The notes: a model not told the origin generated them from the sequence alone. 64,000 nucleotides of DNA from Phaseolus vulgaris (GCF_000499845.2 NC_023749.2:20296207-20360206), one strand, 5' to 3'. Shown: positions 1 to 10,985, numbered from the stretch's first letter. Program-made: numbers and translations.

Positions 1-1796
1 AAAGGCTTGCAGCTGCTGTCGGTGGAGGTGCTGAAGGAGACTGGTGCTGACTCTCACCGCCACCCTCTTGAATTGGTTGATGAGGTTGGGCTTCCTAGCG
101 TGGTGGTGATGTGGGGGACTCAGTAATGAGTATTGGCGAGTTGTGAGCGCCTTCATCCCCACCTGGTGCAGCTTCAGCGATTGAGGCAGTTGAAGGAGGA
201 CCCTCTCCAGCAGATACGAATGGCGTGGAGGCGCTCGGAGGGTTCTCCATGAAGTTGGGCTCGTTGCCTTCAACCGCAAGAAGTGCAGCTGCCAAGGGTA
301 TTGCTTGGACTGGCGGTGTTGGAGCTGGGGGAGAGGGCGGTGTTGGTGTTGGGAGAGCAGGTGGTGAAGAAGGTGCCACCCTTCTCCTTTTGGTAATGAG
401 GCCGTCATCAGTGGCCTCATCATCCTCATCCTCGTCTTCTTGAACCACTTGAGGAGTTTTCCTCTTTGGTTTCTTTAAGACGAGCTTCTTTCGTTGAGGG
501 GCGGGCAGTGCCTCTGGAGGAGCTGGGCCTTGAGGGGCCGATCTGCCCTGGGCAGCGACGATCTCCACCACCGAGTTTGGCACGGTTTGAGAACCCGACG
601 CCAATTTGTGGGTTCGGGCGAGCGCCCTCAGTTCAGCCAATTTGCCTCTGCCCAACATGAGATCTGCACAGTGCAAAAATATACAAGTAAGCGCGAAGGC
701 AAAAGTAAAATATACGAGTACGGGTGCGAATGATACAAACAAATGGTGCAGGAAATAAAAACCAGGTCTAGTGCGCAACAAGCAGGACGCCCAATAATAG
801 ATAACAGAGATGCAGCACAAGACGAAAACCTAAATGTCGAGGTAAGTGCTAACCTATGTGAGCTTCGAGTTGGCCCTCGAGGAACTCGAAGGAGATTATT
901 GCAGAGGTGGGAAAGGTGATGTTAGCGGCTGCCACACTTTTCCAAAAGAGGCATAGATCCTTGTCCAACTCGCCCATGTTGTCAGGACTTCTTGGCCTTC
1001 TGAAGCTTTCTTTGGAGTCCTTATTTCCCTTGTTTACCCAGTACAAGGGAAAGCCATCGAGCAGCGAAGGGTCTTGATCATTTTGGCGCACTTGGACGAA
1101 CTTTCCCTTCCAATCTTTGTAAGATTGCTGGAAGATAGAGAGGATCGATCTCCCAGCAATTCCGTTTAAGCTCACCCAGGGGCGGTCTCCAGGATTCTTA
1201 GCCTCGAACAAGAAAAGGAAAATGTCTACCGAGGCCGGTAGTCCCAAGTGCGCGCACATGATTTGAAATACCCGCATGAATGCCCAGCTGTTGGGATGGA
1301 GCTGGGCAGCAGCGATGTTGAGCTCGGTTAATAGCTCCCGTTCGAAACAGGTGAAGGGAAGCCTGAGTTTCACCTTCTTGAAGAGGGTAGTGTAAACGAA
1401 GCAGAACAACTCGCCGTTGTTCCCCTTGTCATCCGCGCAGATTGGCACGTCAGGAGGGCAAGGCAGCACTGTTAGTTTGTTGTCATGCTCCTTGTGGAAC
1501 GAGAGGTTGGGTTCGTCCCCTTTCTTCAACCGTAGCACCGCCAACGCAGAGTTCACTGAAGAGGTCTCCTTCAGTAAAGTTGGGGTGGCCCACGGGTAGA
1601 GTTTCTTGTAATCTGGTGTGGGAATGGAGGCTCCTCCGGCGACTAGTGGAGTTGCCTGAGCGAGGTTGGGACGAGAGGTTGCAGGCCTCTCAGCCTGGGA
1701 AGAAGGAGCACCAGATGCGCATCGTAGGTTATGCGCTTGGGATGGAGGGTTTCGTGATGAAGGAGGAGGATTCGCAGTGGTTTTTGTACGAGCCAT
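1..1796 (-). pseudogene. Tat-element antisense gene, copy 1 (PF04195-like), cut by window edge
   Basis: Runs antisense to its element, between the missing pol and the 3' LTR. Exon 2 (1796 to 854) starts at the motif MARTKTT and holds the domain I recognise as 'putative gypsy type transposon' (PF04195-like), with blocks such as LHPNSWAFMRVFQI, SVDIFLFLFEAK and WKGKF. A GT-AG intron (853 to 664) joins exon 3 (663 to below 1) in frame. Exon 3 encodes LMLGRGKLAEL, then a proline-rich stretch with a basic KKPKRK cluster and an acidic run. A TAG at 95-97 interrupts exon 3, but the same frame stays open and compositionally similar on to base 1, so I read it as a nonsense mutation. Similar genes lie at 7900-10417, 44263-45229 and 46714-53592. 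The function is unknown; extra antisense ORFs are a known property of Tat-lineage elements. The longer reading frame reaching 1964 begins inside the leader intron and is not a good start choice. Confidence 0.75.
664..853 (-). other. Coding intron of antisense gene copy 1
   Basis: The donor is ACATAG|GTTAGC (GT at 853-852) and the acceptor is TGTGCAG ending at 664. Removing these 190 bases keeps the frame across the exon 2 / exon 3 junction. The unspliced frame stops immediately after the donor. Copy 2 has a matching acceptor at 8175-8174. Confidence 0.6.
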
Positions 1797-1804
1797 CGCG
1801 GGAA

Positions 1805-2045
1805 CTGCAAAGGAAAAAGAAAAAAGGATGAATAAGGGTTGTAGAGATCGACTCGATTGTGGACGCAGAATGAAGAACGAACGAACGAGAGTTCGTTGTG
1901 ATGAATGTGATGGAAGACGAAGCCCTAAGTTACGAGAAGGAAGAAGAAGAGGAAAACAACCCACAGCGTATGCACTAGACAGATAATGGATGATGCGAAT
2001 CGGTTAAAATGCAGCCAATATCAACAGAGGAAGTAAAAGAGGTAC
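1805..2045 (-). other. Leader intron of antisense gene copy 1
   Basis: On the minus strand a donor (GAAAG|GTACC, G at 2045) and an acceptor (a T-rich run ending TTTGCAG at 1805) flank 241 bases just before the MARTKTT start codon at 1796. Copies 2 and 4 have equivalents at the same place (10651 to 10429 and 53840 to 53604). The recurrence is the main evidence that the intron is real. Confidence 0.6.
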
Positions 2046-2380
2046 CTTTCGATGATCAGATGAGCGTTGAAGGGAGTTGGGGATTGAGAGAGTCGAAGAG
2101 CGTTGTGGGTTTGCAGAGAAAACTCAGAGCGTTTTGAGAAGGCAGAGAGATGATGAAACAGTAAAAATGAAAGGGTTTAAGGGTTTTTCAAACGTTTTTG
2201 GAAGCGCAAACGACAGCTAAAGATGACCGTTGATGAAGCCACGTGTCGAGCGATTGGAAAAAGGTGTTTGGTGGAGCGTCAGAGAAACAGAGGGTACGAG
2301 CGTTTGGAATTCTGTGCCAGCGCCACGCAGATCGGCAGTGACGTGACCTCTTAGTCTTTTCGCTGGACAAGTCTTCGCTT

Positions 2381-2396
2381 AAGACTGGGGGGCTTG
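2381..2396 (+). other. Polypurine tract of T1
   Basis: AAGACTGGGGGGCTTG lies directly before the LTR start. A near-identical tract precedes the 3' LTRs at 10986 and 54335. In retroelements such a tract primes plus-strand synthesis. Confidence 0.8.
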
Positions 2397-3327
2397 TGTA
2401 CCGCCCAGGTGGTCGGAAGTGATGACGTGGCAGCAAGCTATTATATAGGCGTGTTGAACGGGGCACCTGGCTGGCAGAAGGGAAGGAAGTCGGGGGGCTC
2501 GTGTAGTTGCCAGTTATTAAGTTGGCGTGCTCCGATCTCTAGCTACCTAAACCGGCGGTCACCAGGTTTGAGATGAAGTCGCCAGATGCAAACCCAGACG
2601 ACCAAGTGATTAGAGATCGCCGAAAGAAGGACATCGCCGAAGGATCAGGGAAGCTTGTTCCAAGCTTTCGAAGCAGAGGATAAAGTCGTCAGATAGTCAT
2701 TCCCTAGCTAGCCAGAGGTTGAGGTCAGGGAACAGCTTACCCGAACATGCACGATGAAGCAAGTGAAGTAGATCATGATGGCGGTCGGCGAGACCACAGG
2801 GAAGGTGTGTATGATGACACCCGTACTCGCCACACATAAGAGATCGCGCTCCAAGGCAGCTATACACCAAGTTACTCCTCGCGTGGATAACTTAGTCGAA
2901 TAAAGCCTGAAGAGTAAAAGGTGACGCCCAAGTCAAGGATGCTCCAGATGGTGACACGTGTACAACTGGATGCAGCCACGTGTCCAGATGTGTAACTTTC
3001 AGGAGAGAGAAAGTGCACAAGTATATAAGAGATTCTAACGAACTTCTGAGGTACGCGCGTTTTAGAATACTTCTTTACGCTTGCGAGAACTTGAGTACGC
3101 TGAGAGAGAATTTTGCACAGTTCCTGAAGTTCTTAGTTTTCTCTTAGTATTTTGGTGGTTCAGTCGCTGACTTGGGCGTCGGAGCGTGATCGGCCGCAGC
3201 GGCGCCGTTCTGTCTTTTTGCAGGTTCTTGAGGTGAATCAAAGCGAAGGACGGAAGCTAACACGGCGCAAAGTCGATCCAGACTTGACGAGGCAAGGCTC
3301 TTGCGTCCCGGTCAACAGGCAGGATCA
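2397..3327 (+). repeat. 3' LTR of T1 (family A)
   Basis: 931 bases bounded by TGTACCGCCC and GGCAGGATCA. A second copy with the same ends is the solo LTR at 5186-6096, and a reverse fragment lies at 58915-59122. A TATA box (TATATAAG, 3022-3029) marks the probable promoter. The U5 part contains the block GGCCGCAGCGGCGCC followed by a T-rich run ending in CAGG at about 3208-3224, which recurs in the other Tat LTRs here. Confidence 0.88.
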
Positions 3328-3426
3328 GTAAGCAAACTCAATGTGGGGAAGATACTCATCCCAAGATTTATGGTTGCCCTTTATGATAGCCCTAAGCATA
3401 GTCCCAAGAGATCGATTGACTCCTTC
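3328..3426 (-). pseudogene. G integrase, C-terminal continuation
   Basis: The minus-strand frame reads VNRSLGTMLRAIIKGNHKSW and continues into DEYLPHIEFAY, the usual plant gypsy integrase sequence that follows the HPQ.DGQTE motif. It is the direct continuation of 4427-5180 across the solo LTR at 3432-4421, and ends where T1 is inserted. Confidence 0.85.
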
Positions 3427-3431
3427 GGTTT

Positions 3432-4421
3432 TGATGTGATTCCAATAGTATAGAAGAGAAAGATTCTTGATCTTATTAGGAATCAACTTGAGTTGGACAA
3501 TAGTTAGGCACTTTTCTTAGAATTGGATCAATGTTCTAAGTCAAGAACTCACCAAAACTAGCACCAAATCCAAAACTCATATGGAAGTTCCAATTATTAT
3601 CAAATTGAACCAAAAAGAATGGAACAAAAGATAAGCAAACTGAAATTAGAAGTGCTGGAAATTAAACACACCGAACCAAATCAAACAAAGGAAGAAAAGC
3701 TTGCTGGAAAATGGAAATGACCGAACCAAAAAAGGCAAGAACAATCATACTAGACAAGGAAAATAAGGCACAAAGCTAGAGAAGAGAACACTTATGGAGA
3801 TGGAAGAGAAGGTAATTGATCACGCCACTTGGAGTATGGCTGCTCCAAGATTAGTGTGTTGCCGCCACTTGAGGACACCATGGATCCATCAAGATAAGAC
3901 TAGAGAAGAAGGCTCAAAAGCTCTCCAATGCTCACTCAAAATTTGAGTATAGTTTCTTTACTCTCAATTCCAATCTCAATTTTACAAAGGGAGCACCTCT
4001 ATTTATAGCCTAAGGTGCTGAAATGCAAGCTACACAAATTCAAAATTCCCTCCTAAAAAGTTTCTAGAACCGGCGCCAAATACAAAGTATGAGGAAGGTA
4101 TGACCTCTTCCTTCACTTTGGCACCTCCTATTCTACTCCTACACCTATCTACTAACGCACCCCCCCCCTCCTAAAGCTCCTAACTAAAGCCTAAAAGATG
4201 TTATAACAATAGAGGTTTCTAATGTTTCCCTCTAAGCACCTTCAACCAAAGAAATTACAAAACGAGAAAATAATTGTCCCCTAGCTCCTAAAGCTTTGAA
4301 CATGCTTCTTGTAAGCCTTTGAGGTGGGCTTTGACCTCCATGGGCGTCCTCCATTTGCGCCTCTACCTCTTCTTGATCTTGTTGATTGGCCTCCATGTCC
4401 ACTTGAGCTTGATCTCCATCA
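3432..4421 (-). repeat. Solo LTR, family C, with TSD GGTTT
   Basis: 990 bases with TGATG...CATCA ends, flanked by perfect GGTTT copies at 3427-3431 and 4422-4426. It interrupts the integrase frame of G between the GQT and E of the catalytic block. The reverse strand resembles the LTR of element C (49390-50291), for example in the stretch around the TATA region (tatttatagcctaaggtgc near 4010). No internal region is present, so it is a solo LTR. Confidence 0.88.
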
Positions 4422-4426
4422 GGTTT

Positions 4427-5180
4427 GGCCATCCATTTGAGGATGACAAGATGTTGAAAATTGTAGTCTTGTTCCAAGTTTTCCCCAAAGAGTTTTCCAA
4501 AAATGGCTTATAAACTTGGGATCTCTATCGGATACTATACTTCTAGGGAGACCATGAAGTCTCACCACTTCTCTAAAGAAGAGTCTAGAAATATTTTGAG
4601 CATCATCTATCTTGTGGCAAGGAATAAAATGGGACATTTTGCTAAAATGGTCCACTACCATAAAAATAGAGTCATGGCCTCTTGCAGTCTTAGGAAGTCC
4701 TAAAATGAAATCCATGCTAATGTCTTCCCAAGGAGCATTTGCAATCGGCAAAGGGGTGTAGAGTCCATGAGGCATTGTTCTAGACTTTGCTTTTAAACAT
4801 GATATGCATCTAGAACAATGTTTTTGGACATCTTTCCTCATGTGTGGCCAACAAAATTTTGCTTTTAAAAGGTCTAAGGTGTTGTCAACCCCAAAATGGC
4901 CCATGAGTCCCCCCTCATGTGATTCCTTGACAAGGAGTTTCCTATGTGTGCCTTGGGGAATGCAAAGTTTTCCCTCTTTAAAAAGATATCCCTCAGACAC
5001 ATAGTAACCTCCTTGCGCTCTATGTTGACATTGGGCATAGATGGATGAGAGTTCTTGATCTTCTTGATAAAGCTCTCTTATGTGATCAAATCCAAGAATT
5101 TGGGCACCCAATTTTGAAAAGAGTGTATGCCGCCTTGAAAGAGCATCGACCACAACATTGGTGCTTCCTTTCTTGTATTT
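4427..5180 (-). pseudogene. G integrase, main part
   Basis: Minus-strand coding that continues from the RNase H at 6102 across the solo LTR: the codons on either side of the duplicated GATTA read through. It contains DALSRR at the RNase H/integrase border and a complete zinc-binding HHCC module ([12 protein letters not shown] followed by HCSRCISC). The catalytic core has the first acid in DFILGLP, the second in SDRDPKF, and HPQMDGQT leading to the glutamate, which lies on the far side of the solo LTR. The catalytic residues are therefore all present. This is the best template for judging the degenerate integrase of the E-type elements. Confidence 0.88.
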
Positions 5181-5185
5181 GATTA

Positions 5186-6096
5186 TGTACCGCCCAGGTA
5201 GTCGGAAGTGATGACGTGGCAGCAAGCTATAATATAGGCGTGTTGAACGGGACACCTGGCTGGCAGAAGGGAAGGAAGTCGGGGGGCTCGTGTAGTCGCC
5301 AGTCATTAAGTTGGCGTGCTCCGATCTCTAGCATACCTAAACCGGCGGTCACCAGGTTTGTGATGTAGTCGCCGGATGCGAACCCAGACGACCAAGTGAT
5401 CAGATATCGCCGAAGGATCAGGAAAGCTTGTTCCAGGCTTTCGAAGGAGAGGATGAAGTCGTCAGATGGTCATTCCCTAGCTAGCCAGAGGTTGAGGTCG
5501 GGGAACGGCTTACCCGGGCATGTACGATGAAGCAAGTGAAGTAGATCATGATGGTGGCGGGCGAGACCACAGGGAAGGTGTGTATGATGACACCCGTACT
5601 CGCCACGCATAAGAGATCATGCTCCAAGGCAGTTATGTGCTGAGTTGCTTCCTGCATAAGTAACTTAGCCGAAAGCCTGAAGAGTAAGAGGTGACGCCCA
5701 AGTCAAGGATGCTCCAGATGGTGACACGTGTACAGTTGGATACGAGCCACGTGTCTAGATGTGTAACTGTCAGGAGAGAGAAAATGCACAGGTATATAAG
5801 GAATCCTAACGAACTTCTGAGGTACGCGCGTTTTAGAATACTTCTTTACGCTTGCGAGAACTTGAGTACGCTGAGAGAGAATTTTGCACGGTTCCTGAAG
5901 TTCTTAGTTTCTCTTAGTATTTTGGTGGTTCAGTCGCTGACTTGGGCATCGGAGCGTGATCGGCCGCAGCGGCGCCGTTCTGTCTTTTGCAGGTTCTTGA
6001 GGTGAATCAAGGCGAAGGACGGAAGCTAACACGGCGCAAAGTCGATCCAGATTTGACGAGGCAAGGCTCTTGCGTCCCGGTCAACACGCAGGATCA
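5186..6096 (+). repeat. Solo LTR, family A, with TSD GATTA
   Basis: 911 bases, TGTACCGCCC to CAGGATCA, flanked by perfect GATTA at 5181-5185 and 6097-6101. It is a close match to the T1 3' LTR. It splits the pol frame of G at the RNase H/integrase border. Confidence 0.92.
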
Positions 6097-6101
6097 GATT
6101 A

Positions 6102-7170
6102 CATAAGGAAATTGTTCAAGAAATTCCATCCATTTAGCATGTCGTTTGTTGATCTTGTGTTGGCCCTTTAAATATTTTAAAGACTCGTGATCACTATGGA
6201 TGACAAATTCTTTGGACACAAGATAGTGTTCCCAAGTCTTTAGGGCTCGCACAAGTGCATGGAGCTCTTTGTCATAGGTGGGATAGTTGAGGGTGGCACC
6301 ATGGAGTTTTTCACTAAAATATGCAATGTGGTGTCCACCTTGCAACAATACCGCACCTATGCCTACCCCCGATGGATCACATTCTATCTCAAAAGTTTTG
6401 GAAAAATTTGGAAGAGATAGAATTGGTGCATTGGTGAGTTGAGCTTTTAGCCTTTGGAAGGCTTGCTCATGCTTTTCATTCCAACAAAATGCAACATCTT
6501 TTTTAACAAGTTCATTCAAAGGAGAAGCTAGACTAGAAAAATTAGGCACAAACCTTCTATAGAAGCTAGCTAACCCATGAAAACTCCTTACATCACTTAC
6601 ATTTTGTGGAGTGGGCCACTCTCGGATGGCTTTGATTTTCTCGGGGTCTACATGCACCCCCCTTTTGTTGACAATAAAACCTAAGAAAACTACACTATCT
6701 ACACAAAAGGTACACTTATCCCTATTGGCAAAAAGGCTATTTTTCCTAAGCACTAGAAGAACTTCCCTAAGGTGACTTAGATGGTCTTCTAGGGTTTTAC
6801 TATACACTAGGATATCATCAAAATAAACTACTACATATTTACCTATGCAATCTCTCAAGGTGTGATTCATAAGCCTCATGAATGTACTTGGGGCATTAGT
6901 GAACCCAAAGGGCATCACCAACCATTCATATAATCCAAATTTAGTCTTAAAAGCGGTTTTCCACTCATCATCCTCTTTTATTCGAATTTGGTGATATCCA
7001 CTTTTAAGGTCAATTTTGGAGAATATTGTTGACCCATGTAATTCATCAAGCCTTGGGATTGGATGCCTATACTTGATGGTGATGTTGTTGATTGCTCGAC
7101 AATCACAACACATGTGCCATTTTCCATCCTTTTTGGGCACCAACAAGAAGACAGGTACAGCATAAGGGCT
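6102..7170 (-). pseudogene. G reverse transcriptase-RNase H
   Basis: An intact stretch of Ty3/gypsy pol on the minus strand. Counting from the methionine at 7146, reverse transcriptase shows [11 protein letters not shown] (about residues 44-54), [11 protein letters not shown] and the catalytic YFDDIL (108-113). RNase H shows the acids of [14 protein letters not shown] and IHSDHESL. Coding begins upstream of that methionine at SPYAVP (about 7170), as expected for an internal polyprotein segment. Missing gag and protease, plus the solo LTRs, make the element non-functional although this domain has no stop. Confidence 0.9.
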
Positions 7171-7172
7171 TA

Positions 7173-7187
7173 GGCTCTGATACCAAA
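7173..7187 (-). other. Primer-binding site of G
   Basis: On the minus strand TTTGGTATCAGAGCC directly follows the 5' LTR. TGGTATCAGAGC is the classic match to the 3' end of initiator methionine tRNA. In the E-type elements the site carries one extra T (TGGTATCATGAGC). Confidence 0.9.
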
Positions 7188-7899
7188 TGATGGCAAATTC
7201 ATGAAGCTCTTCTTAGAATCATGTGAAAAATGGTGCGAAAGCCATGGATGTGTATGTGCAAGATCCTCCTAGGAGCTATGGTGATCTTGAAGGTGCATGA
7301 TATGTATGGAAGTAGGGAGGTTCGGCCAGCCCTATGGTAAGTGAGGAAGATGAAGATTAGAGCCTAGAAACTAGGTAGAAGCAAAGGTTGGCACAATGTT
7401 GGCAGCATAACTTTACTCACAATAATCTTGAAAAATACAAGAGATGGACTTCCCTTTTATAGGCTAATGGGCCGTGAAAGCTAAGCTAATTACACATGAA
7501 ATGGGAGCAAAATGAAATGCAAATGACAAGGCACATGGCACATGGCCGGTCATGTGTGCTAAGGTTCTAGAATGTGCACAAGTCTAGGGTAAATCACATA
7601 TGAGACAACTTTGTGCTTTCTAACACTACCCTAATTACTAAGCCACCCCTCATGGGCCTCCATGTAACATGTATAAGGTCTTCTCTCTTCCATCCGTGGC
7701 TGCATCAATTTGGGCGTGAATGTGCTTAGCCATTGAACTTGTAATAGGGCCTAGACGGTCTAGGCCTCCTCCTAGACGCTCCATGTGTAGCCTTCCCTCA
7801 TCATGTCCTAGACGCTCCCTTCTTGAGTCTAGACGCTCAGCACGGTCTAGCCTTGGGTCTTGGCTTCCATGGTGAGGTGTGCTTGGCCCTCCTCCATCA
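7188..7899 (-). repeat. 5' LTR of G
   Basis: 712 bases with ends TGATGG and CCATCA in plus orientation. It contains a reverse TATA region (cttttataggc near 7454-7464) and, at 7740-7860, the CTAGACGCTC minisatellite typical of this LTR group. It belongs to the same general group as the E, K and L LTRs. Confidence 0.85.
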
Positions 7900-10417
7900 G
7901 GAAGCACTAGGGGGTTGATCCCGGTACGATGAAGGAGGGGCTTCGGTGGATGAGTGCGAGGTCACCGCAGCAGTAACCCTTCACCTCTTGAAGACGATGC
8001 CTTCCCCGATATCTTTCTCGAGAGGGGTTGGTAGGGGCGAGGCTTGGGCGGTGGCGAGGGGGATCGCAGGATAGGAGCAGAAGGGATTGATGCCCCAACA
8101 CCACTCGTTGCCCCTTGGCGGCGAACTAGGGCATCAACCAACCTAGCCCTCTTCTCTTCGTTTAGCACCATGCCTGCACCAAGGTCAGAATGCAAGGGGT
8201 CTATTCCGTCCGGTTGACCAGGACGTCTTCGTGCGCGACCTCAACCGTCAGCTAGGGACTCCTTCCCACTGGTTGCCTGTGAATTCCTGCAAAAAAGAGG
8301 ACAAAGAGGCGCTCTAGCGGCCGTGTGCACTCCGACGCTCAAGTCAGCCAGCAAGAAACACCAAAAACTGTCGACCTACGTGTCTGAGCACCGCGTATGG
8401 CACTCTGAATGTGGTAAAAGAACTGTGTATATGTGTGTGTTGTCTCTTTCAGGCAAAAATATTTCCCAGTCACTTGTACGTAACCTTGAAGCACGAGCAA
8501 GCAACTAGAGAGTTCTCTGGTAAATTTGCCCAAAAGTTCCAACCCTTTTTCCAACATTCTCTGCGCTATTTAAACTACCCAAGCATTTAAAGCGCCTTAA
8601 AGCGCTTTTAATCACAAACGTAACGCACTCATTAAAGCGCTTAATTAGAAAACGTAGCGCATTTAAGACGTTGAAACGCTCGGGAGCCATTATAGTACCT
8701 GAATGCTCGAAAGGGAAACTGTATTGAATAACCTTTAATTACCTGGCACCTGACTAAAGGGTGTTTCTATTCTGGCATGGCTGTCGTACACGTGGAGGGC
8801 CTCACGACGCCATGGCCCCATCCGGGGATGCTTCTGCCCATCTGGGACGTTTCTACGTGTGAGTCCTCCTGCTGAGAGTGCTACTGCGCTAGTGGTGACT
8901 TTTTGGGTGCCAACTCATGCCCCCAAGTATCTAGTCACTTACTTTGAGAGCGTATCTGCCTTCCTTTTGTACTCTGCACCCGGTTGCCCTGGGCGTGACT
9001 TTCCTCTTAAGTCGTATCTGCCCTACGGGCGTCTCTGGGCGGCAGAAGCATTTCACGAGTCAGGCTGCCCTTCACTAGTACTATTACTATGGCCTTGAAG
9101 CCACCTTTTCTTTCTCTTTATCGCTGCCCCGTGCTATTGGGACCTGAGGCCTTCCCACAGCGTCGCTCCCTCCATGGTCTTTCCCACCCATGGGTATCGG
9201 GGGACCACACCGTGATTGCCTTACTTTAGCACTATTTGATCTAGCGACGCCCTGATTGGGCGACGCCTTCACCTAGGCGACGCCTTGCCTTGGCAACGCT
9301 TCTGCTTGGCTGTTTGAACTGGGGACGCCCTGGTGGGGCGACGCCTTCACTAGGCGACGCCTCCTCTTGGCATTTCTCCACCTAGGCGACGCCTTGCGTT
9401 GACTTTGACTCTCCAGCAGTTGACTTTGACCTTGACTTAGTCAACGCCCGGATACGGGACGGTACAGGGTCAACAAAGTAGTATAGGATGCACAAGTAAA
9501 CATATAAGCATGGAAGGTCAGAATGGAAGGGGTCAGCAAAGCAGTATAGGATGCACGAGTAAACATATAAGCATGGAGGGTCAGAGTATGCAAGCATAAG
9601 TTTATACAGCAAAGTGAGAAGGAGGTGAGCGGGTAGCGATATAGCCCTTGAGATCAGAAGGGCTGAACTCGTGCTTGATCAATTGGGCAGTGTTGAACAC
9701 CGTCCCCAGGCTTGCGAGGACTTGGCAGAGCTCGTGATCATGAGGAGTCAGTTCCTCAAGAGTCCTCGGCTTCTTGAACTCTAGTTTCTTCACCCAGTAG
9801 AGTGGGAATCCATCCAGAAGGGTGCGGTTGTAGTCGGTACAACATACCCTGAAGAACTTCCCTTTGAAACCCTTATACGATTGCTGAAACAAGGTGAGGA
9901 GAACTCTCCCTGCCACCCCGTTAAAGCTTACCCGAAGCTTTTTCCCTAGACTCTTTGCCTCAATAAAATAGAGGAAGATGTCCACAGAGGGGGTGTGCCC
10001 GAAGTGGTTGTAGAGGATCGCAAATGCCGTCATGAAGGCCAAGCAGTTGGGATGCAGTTGTGCAGGGGCCACGTTAATCTCCGTCAGTAGAGCCCGCTCA
10101 AACCCCGTGAGTGAAAAACGAAGCTTGATCCGCTTGAAGATGGTGGCGTAAAGAAAGAAGAAGGGTTTCCCATCGTTTGCGCGTTCATCAGCGCACACGG
10201 GTTCACCCACAACGCAGGGTTGGACGGATACATACGCATCGCACTCCTGCTCAAACACACGAAGCATATAAGCGACCTCATCCTCCCTATGTTTCATCAC
10301 ATCCTTACTGGAGGTGAGAGCAGATGTCTCAACGAAGAGGTTCTCAGAGGCCCAGGGGTAGAAGGCTCTATAGTCTACTTTGGGACGAGGGTTGGATGTT
10401 GTTTTCGTTCGAGCTAT
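7900..10417 (-). pseudogene. Tat-element antisense gene, copy 2, split by insertions
   Basis: Exon 2 runs from 10417 to about 9615 and carries the PF04195-like blocks (TEINVAPAQLHPN, SVDIFLYFIEAK, KGKFFRV, LLDGFPLYWV). The expected ATG is ATA at 10417-10415 (IARTKTT instead of MARTKTT), so the normal start is lost. Exon 3 starts at 8173 after an acceptor (GGTGCAG) and reads MVLNEEKRARLVDAL, then a proline-rich tail that stops at about 7962. The intron contains a reverse solo LTR (8202-9466), and exon 3 is cut by G at 7900. The exon 2 donor is unclear: the position aligned with the copy 1 donor reads CT, not GT. Confidence 0.72.
8202..9466 (-). repeat. Solo LTR, family B, reverse, TSD GGGTC
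   Basis: 1265 bases flanked by perfect GGGTC at 8197-8201 and 9467-9471. In plus orientation it begins TATTCCGTCCGGTTGACC (the first G of the usual TGTT has mutated) and ends GGGACGGTACA, the reverse of the T4 LTR ends. It holds a TTTAAAGCG cluster (8575-8690) and a GGCGACGCC cluster (9240-9395). Confidence 0.88.
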
Positions 10418-10428
10418 CTCGGAGAAAG

Positions 10429-10651
10429 CTAAAAAATAAGAAAAAGAAAGGAGAAAACAAAGTTTTAAAAGAGGATAATGGCGTAGCCCAGCAAAAAACC
10501 AGAAAAACCACACACTCGAGGAAAACCAAGAAAAACAGAGGAACGTGGAAAAAGCAGAGAAAGCATAAAATGCAAGGAATTTAAACAGGCCCAGGCAGTT
10601 ATCAAAGTGTGGAATCAAAGAACGAGGACGGTCAATGGGTAAAAATCATAC
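10429..10651 (-). other. Leader intron of antisense gene copy 2
   Basis: Donor AAAAG|GTATG (10651) and acceptor TTATTTTTTAG (ending 10429) enclose 223 bases just upstream of the mutated start codon. Size and placement match copies 1 and 4. Confidence 0.55.
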
Positions 10652-10970
10652 CTTTTGTTGGTGAGAGTTGAAAGCTCTGGTTTTTCGCAAGAGGGAGGTG
10701 AGAGCGTTTGGAGAAGAAGAAGATGAAGCGTGCAAGGTATTTATGAGAATAATGGAACAGTGATTGAAAGCGCGTGTTTTCGAAAACTTAACGTAAACTA
10801 AGAAGCACAAGCGGCGTTAAGTCCTGGTCGTTGATCAAGACACGTGTGCGTAGATTAGAATGGGCACAGAGAAGCGTCACTTTGGTGCACTGTTCACGTC
10901 CTATCACGTAGAGCCACGTAGGTCGCCTGGGGAGAGGACTTAGTCTCTTCGCTGAACAAGTTACAGCTCG

Positions 10971-10985
10971 AGACTGGGGGGCTTG
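10971..10985 (+). other. Polypurine tract of T2
   Basis: AGACTGGGGGGCTTG directly precedes the TGTACTGACC start of the LTR and matches the tracts of T1 and T4. Confidence 0.8.

Larger units (their letters stand above)
1..3327 (+). mobile_element. T1: 3' part of a Tat-lineage Ty3/gypsy element
   Basis: Contains the antisense gene, a polypurine tract and a 3' LTR in the order expected for the 3' end of a Tat-type element. Its gag-pol and 5' LTR lie left of the window. It is inserted in the integrase of element G, whose minus-strand coding resumes at 3328. The left flank is not visible, so the target-site duplication cannot be checked; GTAAG follows the LTR. Confidence 0.8.
3328..7899 (-). mobile_element. 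G: Ty3/gypsy element, 5' LTR to integrase, interrupted
   Basis: Minus-strand element. Its 5' LTR is 7188-7899, the primer site 7173-7187, RT-RNase H 6102-7170 and integrase 4427-5180 plus 3328-3426. Gag and protease are missing: RT coding starts about 15 bases after the primer site. Two solo LTRs interrupt it, and T1 cuts off its 3' end. G itself sits in exon 3 of antisense gene copy 2; GGAAG (7900-7904) is the candidate right-hand duplication. Confidence 0.8.

Noticed and set aside
849..1964. Start of the antisense gene at 1964 (MGCFPLL...)
   Set aside because: The first 56 codons lie in the leader intron. The conserved start MARTKTT at 1796 directly follows a splice acceptor.
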